Origin: Lachnospira sp. UBA5912
Lineage (GTDB): Bacteria; Bacillota; Clostridia; Lachnospirales; Lachnospiraceae
Length of the DNA stretch: 8,727 nt
Direction: 5' to 3'
Assembly: GCA_002435585.1 (NCBI GenBank)
Contig: DJDY01000172.1
Location: 1-8,727 of the forward strand
Shown: positions 5,760 through 8,727 of the stretch, piece by piece
Layout of the letters: each line of letters begins with the position of its first letter
Position numbering within the stretch: position 1 is the stretch's first letter
Made by a program: the position numbers and the translations under genes
Notes under the pieces: generated by a model
Databases searched by the model: none
Seen by the model: only the letters and a program-made list of their open reading frames with translations
Told to the model about the DNA's origin: nothing

Positions 5760-6134
5760 AATTACCACTTTTACATTTTAATATTTGGGATTCATAACTA
5801 CATTTTATTTAATTATAAATTGGGATATTTTATTCAAATCTGAATTCAGCTAGACTACAGATAATTATATATGACAATATCTTAGTTATCAGTAATTATC
5901 TATAAAATGATTTCTTAATTTATTAATGCTTAATAACATCATAAGCTACGTTCTAATTGTTTCTTGGTGCTATGAATATTGAAATACTAACTGTAGCTAT
6001 ATAACAACATTATCCAACATTAACGCTTTTAGTATACCATAAGTATATAATATAATACATTAAATAGTTTTGCAATATGTAATCAAAATTTTATAAGATA
6101 TAAGGAATAAATAATTAAACCAAAAACAAACTCC
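5760..6134. other. Gene-free AT-rich spacer upstream of the nuclease gene
   Basis: About 375 bases of very AT-rich sequence with frequent stops in all frames; the longest readable peptides (under 20 residues) lack ribosome binding sites. No RNA gene fold is recognised. A weak vegetative-type promoter toward the nuclease gene could be TTGCAA (6070-6075), 17 bases, TATTAT (6047-6052), but such matches are expected by chance in this composition. The marked AT-richness beside an orphan nuclease gene is compatible with acquired DNA. Confidence 0.5.
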
Positions 6135-6237
6135 ATAATTTAAAACAGAAACAGACCATTTCAGCAATACATTTCTTACTCAGCTAACTACCTGATGAAA
6201 TTTCGTATATACGTTGAAACAGTCTGTTTTATATTAT
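6135..6237. repeat. 103-bp imperfect inverted-repeat element
   Basis: The ends are inverted repeats: ATAATTTAAAACAGA (6135-6149) and its complement counterpart TCTGTTTTATATTAT (6223-6237), 14 of 15 pairs. A second, inner pairing joins AAACAGACCATTTC (6149-6162) to GAAACAGTCTGTTT (6216-6229), 12 of 14 pairs. The centre holds the palindrome CGTATATACG (6204-6213). No coding sequence is inside. The form suits a small non-autonomous mobile element or a long-loop RNA stem; no flanking target duplication was found. It starts 68 bases downstream of the csrA stop. Confidence 0.5.
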
Positions 6238-6265
6238 TTTAAGATACCAGTATCAAAAGTTCCAA

Positions 6266-6293
6266 ATCCACATGAGCTAGCACGCAGGTGGAT
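6266..6293 (-). terminator. Stem-loop after csrA, possible weak terminator
   Basis: ATCCAC (6266-6271) and GTGGAT (6288-6293) are complementary with a 16-base loop that itself contains the palindrome GCTAGC. It lies 12 bases downstream of the csrA stop. On the minus strand it is followed by TTGGAACTTTTG, not a clean U-run, so termination would be inefficient. It may mark the end of the flgL-fliW-csrA transcript. Confidence 0.35.
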
Positions 6294-6304
6294 GAAAGAC
6301 CATG

Positions 6305-6529
6305 TTACTTCTTAAACAACTTATTAAGTGCCGCAACATCTATCTTCTGTGATACAGCCTCTTTGTTGGCATCTTTTATCTGCACATATACTTCCTTACG
6401 GTATATAGGAACGGATTTAGGTGCTGTGATGCCAAGTTTTACCTGATCGCCTTTTATCTCGATAACTGTTATCTCGATATCGTCATTGATGATGATTGCT
6501 TCATCTTTCTTTCTTGATAATGCCAGCAT
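6305..6529 (-). CDS. csrA: Carbon storage regulator CsrA (translational repressor of flagellin)
   Basis: CsrA is a dimeric RNA-binding protein that blocks translation by binding GGA-containing hairpins at ribosome binding sites; in flagellated Firmicutes its main known target is flagellin mRNA. The 74-residue product starts MLALSRK (start 6529), carries the RNA-contact residues L4 and R6, and has [18 protein letters not shown] with R44. The C-terminal helix (about 49-74) is longer than in enterobacterial CsrA and corresponds to the part that FliW contacts in Bacillus. An in-frame ATG at 6562 lies inside fliW and would add 11 residues absent from the family, so it is rejected. The fliW stop TAG is followed by one T and then ATG, so the two are almost certainly translationally coupled. 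A strong target candidate is the flagellin leader in this window. Confidence 0.97.
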   Translation of the reverse strand: MLALSRKKDEAIIINDDIEITVIEIKGDQVKLGITAPKSVPIYRKEVYVQIKDANKEAVSQKIDVAALNKLFKK

Positions 6530-6530
6530 A

Positions 6531-6989
6531 CTATTCACCCTTCCTTTCCTGAAGAATATCATAGATTGGATATCTCACTGCATAATCTTCATTATCAGCT
6601 ATAAGCTGAACACCTTTCATAGTATCAACATTAACTATAACAGGTGCCTTAAGGTTAATAGTCATCTTAGTAAGATCCTCTGGAACTGTAAGTGTACAGA
6701 ATACAGCAAGATTAGCTGTCCGTATATCACTGCCCAGTGTATTAAGAATCTCATCCTCAACTATTGGGTCATAGCCATCTATAATATACTCTGGTTTCAT
6801 GACTGGAAGCGCAAGCCCTGGCTCATCAAGTGACTGAAGCCACATAATAGCTGTCTCTTCCCCCTTGTCAACATCATATATAAGTGTGAATCTCTTGCAA
6901 TCCTCAAACCCTATCAACCCAAGGTCAAAATCTATAATCTTATTATCGTCAATATCTACAGTCCCAAACCACCTAGTACTAACCTGCAT
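6531..6989 (-). CDS. fliW: Flagellar assembly factor FliW (CsrA antagonist)
   Basis: FliW binds either CsrA, relieving repression of flagellin translation, or unexported flagellin, so intracellular flagellin level sets CsrA activity. The 152-residue product begins [14 protein letters not shown] and has family motifs [14 protein letters not shown] (about 24-37), [14 protein letters not shown] (about 50-63) and, near the end, [12 protein letters not shown] followed by KGVQLI and YAVRYPI. The start at 6989 has AGGAGG at 6995-7000 five bases upstream. The longer in-frame start at 7034 would add 15 residues translated from a hairpin-rich spacer without a ribosome binding site and is rejected. Its stop overlaps no gene but lies one base from csrA. 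It follows flgL after 81 bases containing stem-loops and a repeated ribosome-binding-site sequence. Confidence 0.97.
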   Translation of the reverse strand: MQVSTRWFGTVDIDDNKIIDFDLGLIGFEDCKRFTLIYDVDKGEETAIMWLQSLDEPGLALPVMKPEYIIDGYDPIVEDEILNTLGSDIRTANLAVFCTLTVPEDLTKMTINLKAPVIVNVDTMKGVQLIADNEDYAVRYPIYDILQERKGE

Positions 6990-7070
6990 ACATACCTCCT
7001 TGTTTTTTACGAAGTAAAAAATCCGAGCTCCCACGCGAGGAGAGGTATTTACCTCACTTGTTTTTTCATT
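6990..7070 (-). promoter_or_regulatory. Structured flgL-fliW spacer with attenuator-like hairpins
   Basis: In RNA sense the spacer holds three stems in a row. They are GAGGT-AAAT-ACCTC; CTCC-TCGCGTG-GGAG followed by CTCGGA and six Ts; and a perfect UUUUUUAC-UUC-GUAAAAAA stem (7003-7021). The U-run after the second stem gives it a terminator-like look, but the same U-run can instead pair into the third stem, which ends two bases before the fliW AAGGAGG. A 16-17 base sequence AAAAAACAAG(T)GAGGTA occurs twice (7050-7066 and 6993-7008), the second copy being the true fliW ribosome binding site. Confidence 0.5.
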
Positions 7071-8636
7071 CTATCCTATAAAATCCAACAATGTCTGCTG
7101 TACAACCTTACTTGCTGCTGAAAGTGCTGCATTGTATACAAGCTGTGCTGCTGTATAGTTGACAACGACTTCCTCAAGATCAATATCCTCATTCTGTGAC
7201 TTAAGGCTTGTAAAGTTAGTCTTCTGCTCTGTAAGTCTTGTCTTTGTAAGATCAAGTCTCTGGATTCTATTACCTACATCTGCTTTGGCGTTAGACATCT
7301 GCTCCTGATAACCCTGCATCTGACCTATACCCTTCTCGAAAGCCTTTGTCATCTGTGACTTAGCAAGATCATTCTGTTTATTGAGTCCTTCAAGTATATC
7401 ATCAAGTTTCTTCTGATCCTCTTCACCTGAATATTTTTCCTCATTTTTCATGCTTTCAACCTTTTTAATCTGGTTTTCAACATCTATTGTATTCTGCACA
7501 GCCGCCATAATGTCATCTACATTTCTGCCAAGATATATGTTAAAGCTCTCATCTGCCTGAGTATTAACCTTTAACTTCTGTGTGAAGTTAACATTATATT
7601 CTATATCCTCACTCTTCTTAGCATACTCAACGCCTGTTACATTATCCACACAGTCAAAGTACATGGTTGGGTTTACGTCACCCTTCTTGAAGTTTGACTT
7701 TTCATACTGAACTGCAAATGAATTATTAGTATATGTATTATTGTATACATTTTCTCCAAGAAGCACTTCACCAAGCTGTGTGTTTATAGCTATCTCATCA
7801 TCACCAGGAATGTAGTTAGAATCAGTTGTAAATGTTATATTCACTGGATTGCCGCTTCCATCATCCAGGGAAGCAACTGTCTGTCCATTTGCATCAACAA
7901 TTCCCTGTACATTGGCTGTTCCATCTGCATTCTTTGTAACAGTTGCCACATTGCCACTTGCATCTGTTATCTTAAATGTTCCATCAGCATCTATTTCTGA
8001 ATAAGCAAGCTGTATTCTATGGACTGTTGCCACATTTGGTGTAACTATCTTACCATCCGCATCCTTCTTGACATTAAGATTAATGATATCTTCATTGGAA
8101 TAAGCATTAGTGTATACTTTCTTTTCACTGATATCCTCTCTGTCAAACTTCTGTGAAATCGTATAATCAACATCCGCTGCGGCCGCATCTGACTGATATG
8201 TAAGAGGCTTATCTGTAGCATAACCAGTAAATACATATCTGCCTGCATAGTCTACATCACCCTGCACATAATAAGAATCTCTTAACTTATCAAGTGTTTC
8301 TATGATAGTGTTACGCTCTGATGATGAATATGAGTCAGTAGCACCCTGATTGCAATATGAATATAACTGGTACACTATATCATAGCCCTGTGCGAGTGCA
8401 TCCTGTGTAACCGAAAGCCATGATGAGGCATCTGGTATATTCTTATCAACATACTGTGTTACCTGATCAAGACTGCTTCTAAGTCTGAGTGCTCGTATAG
8501 CTATGATTGGGTCATCAGAAGGCTTATTAATCTTCTTCTGTGTAGATAACTGTGTATCCATTGTATTAATCTGGTTCTTATTAGCCTGAATATTGGCTAT
8601 GGAACTATTTATCATCATCTGATTAGTAACTCTCAT
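7071..8636 (-). CDS. flgL: Hook-filament junction protein FlgL (HAP3)
   Basis: FlgL forms the second junction ring between hook and filament and templates flagellin assembly. The 521-residue product has a classical N-terminal D0/D1 region: MRVTNQMMINSSIANIQANK, then KKINKPSDDPIIAIRALRLRSSL, then DRYVFTG-like GRYVFTGYATDKP (about residues 132-144). The C-terminal 130 residues have coiled segments with VGNRIQRLDLTKTRL, EDIDLEEVVVNYTAAQLVYNAAL and the end SAASKVVQQTLLDFIG. The middle (about 165-360) is a large beta-rich, Asp/Thr/Gly-rich domain with repeats of the type DADG, NADG, DANG. It is longer than Bacillus FlgL (about 300), as often in this bacterial family. The start is 8636, with GAGGTGG at 8642-8648 upstream; the in-frame ATG at 8699 would add a 21-residue Arg/Lys/Glu-rich stretch not typical of FlgL. 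flgK is expected beyond the right edge. Confidence 0.96.
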   Translation of the reverse strand: MRVTNQMMINSSIANIQANKNQINTMDTQLSTQKKINKPSDDPIIAIRALRLRSSLDQVTQYVDKNIPDASSWLSVTQDALAQGYDIVYQLYSYCNQGATDSYSSSERNTIIETLDKLRDSYYVQGDVDYAGRYVFTGYATDKPLTYQSDAAAADVDYTISQKFDREDISEKKVYTNAYSNEDIINLNVKKDADGKIVTPNVATVHRIQLAYSEIDADGTFKITDASGNVATVTKNADGTANVQGIVDANGQTVASLDDGSGNPVNITFTTDSNYIPGDDEIAINTQLGEVLLGENVYNNTYTNNSFAVQYEKSNFKKGDVNPTMYFDCVDNVTGVEYAKKSEDIEYNVNFTQKLKVNTQADESFNIYLGRNVDDIMAAVQNTIDVENQIKKVESMKNEEKYSGEEDQKKLDDILEGLNKQNDLAKSQMTKAFEKGIGQMQGYQEQMSNAKADVGNRIQRLDLTKTRLTEQKTNFTSLKSQNEDIDLEEVVVNYTAAQLVYNAALSAASKVVQQTLLDFIG

Positions 8637-8690
8637 ATATTCCACCTCACGTCTATATATTTCATATTTTTCTTCTTCCCGCGCACGCTT

Positions 8691-8723
8691 TTTGCGCATC
8701 TTAAGTTTGCGCTTATGCGCAAA
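8691..8723 (-). repeat. Overlapping GCGCAAA hairpins upstream of flgL
   Basis: TTTGCGC (8706-8712) and GCGCAAA (8717-8723) form a perfect seven-base-pair stem with a four-base loop. TTTGCGCAT (8691-8699) can instead pair with ATGCGCAAA (8715-8723) over nine bases. The two structures share one arm and exclude each other. They are strikingly GC-rich against the AT-rich surroundings and lie about 55 bases upstream of the flgL start. A role as terminator of the upstream gene or as an RNA switch is inferred only. Confidence 0.5.
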
Positions 8724-8727
8724 TCCT

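Noticed and set aside
5731..6237. Insertion sequence bounded by AAACAGA-type repeats (5741-5759 hairpin and 6135-6237 element)
   Set aside because: The shared AAACAGA is short, the repeats do not bracket the nuclease gene, and no target duplication is seen.
5760..6304. CsrB-like regulatory RNA in the gene-free stretch
   Set aside because: Very few GGA motifs on either strand, whereas such RNAs carry many in hairpin loops.
6990..7034. Longer fliW start at 7034
   Set aside because: It would translate the hairpin spacer and the ribosome binding site itself; the family starts at MQVSTRWFG.
8637..8699. Longer flgL start at 8699 (frame also open to the right edge)
   Set aside because: The added Arg/Lys/Glu-rich stretch is unlike FlgL N-termini, and MRVTNQMM at 8636 has a fitting ribosome binding site; the open frame to the edge keeps a small doubt.
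1..8727. tRNA, rRNA genes or CRISPR array
   Set aside because: No cloverleaf or ribosomal motifs and no regularly spaced repeats were seen on either strand.

Overview
The window is a late flagellar gene cluster from a low-GC, motile Firmicute, most likely a gut-type Lachnospiraceae (Roseburia/Agathobacter/Lachnospira-like). The reasons are the flagellin N-terminus starting MVVQHNLSAMNTNRQ, AT-rich spacers, strong AGGAGG ribosome binding sites, the gene order flgL-fliW-csrA-flaG-fliD-fliS-chaperone-flagellin, and a clostridial PD-(D/E)XK 'transposase-like' nuclease gene. The taxonomic call is by recognition only. Every supported gene is on the minus strand, so transcription runs from high to low coordinates.

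Layout in transcription order: a stem-loop-rich leader at the right edge (8637-8727); flgL, the hook-filament junction protein (8636-7071); a structured spacer; fliW (6989-6531) and csrA (6529-6305), separated by one base; a gene-free AT-rich stretch (5724-6304) holding an imperfect inverted-repeat element; a Rpn/PDDEXK-type nuclease gene (5723-4765) with a -1 frameshift at an in-frame A AAA AAG heptamer; a sigma-28-type promoter; flaG (4601-4134), fliD (4097-1893), fliS (1776-1393) and a FliT/FlgN-like chaperone (1391-900); then a near-consensus sigma-28 promoter, a structured leader and flagellin (767 to the left edge, cut about 15 residues before its expected end).

How the parts work together: FlgL is the junction on which the filament starts, FliD caps the filament, FlaG modulates filament length, FliS chaperones flagellin and the small coiled-coil protein probably chaperones another late export substrate. 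FliW and CsrA are the two regulators of the flagellin homeostasis switch known from Bacillus subtilis: CsrA represses flagellin translation, FliW antagonises CsrA, and free flagellin titrates FliW. The expected RNA target is also present: the flagellin leader carries two adjacent hairpins, each with an A-N-GGA-N hexaloop, one of them containing the Shine-Dalgarno sequence. The sensor, regulator, effector and candidate target site thus lie within 8.7 kb.

The accessory-looking part is the nuclease gene and its AT-rich upstream flank, which sit between csrA and the flaG promoter. No wholly new multi-gene system is visible. The items most worth a second look are the slippery-site frameshift, the paired CsrA-type hexaloops, the large FliD insert, the inverted-repeat element and the overlapping hairpins before flgL.
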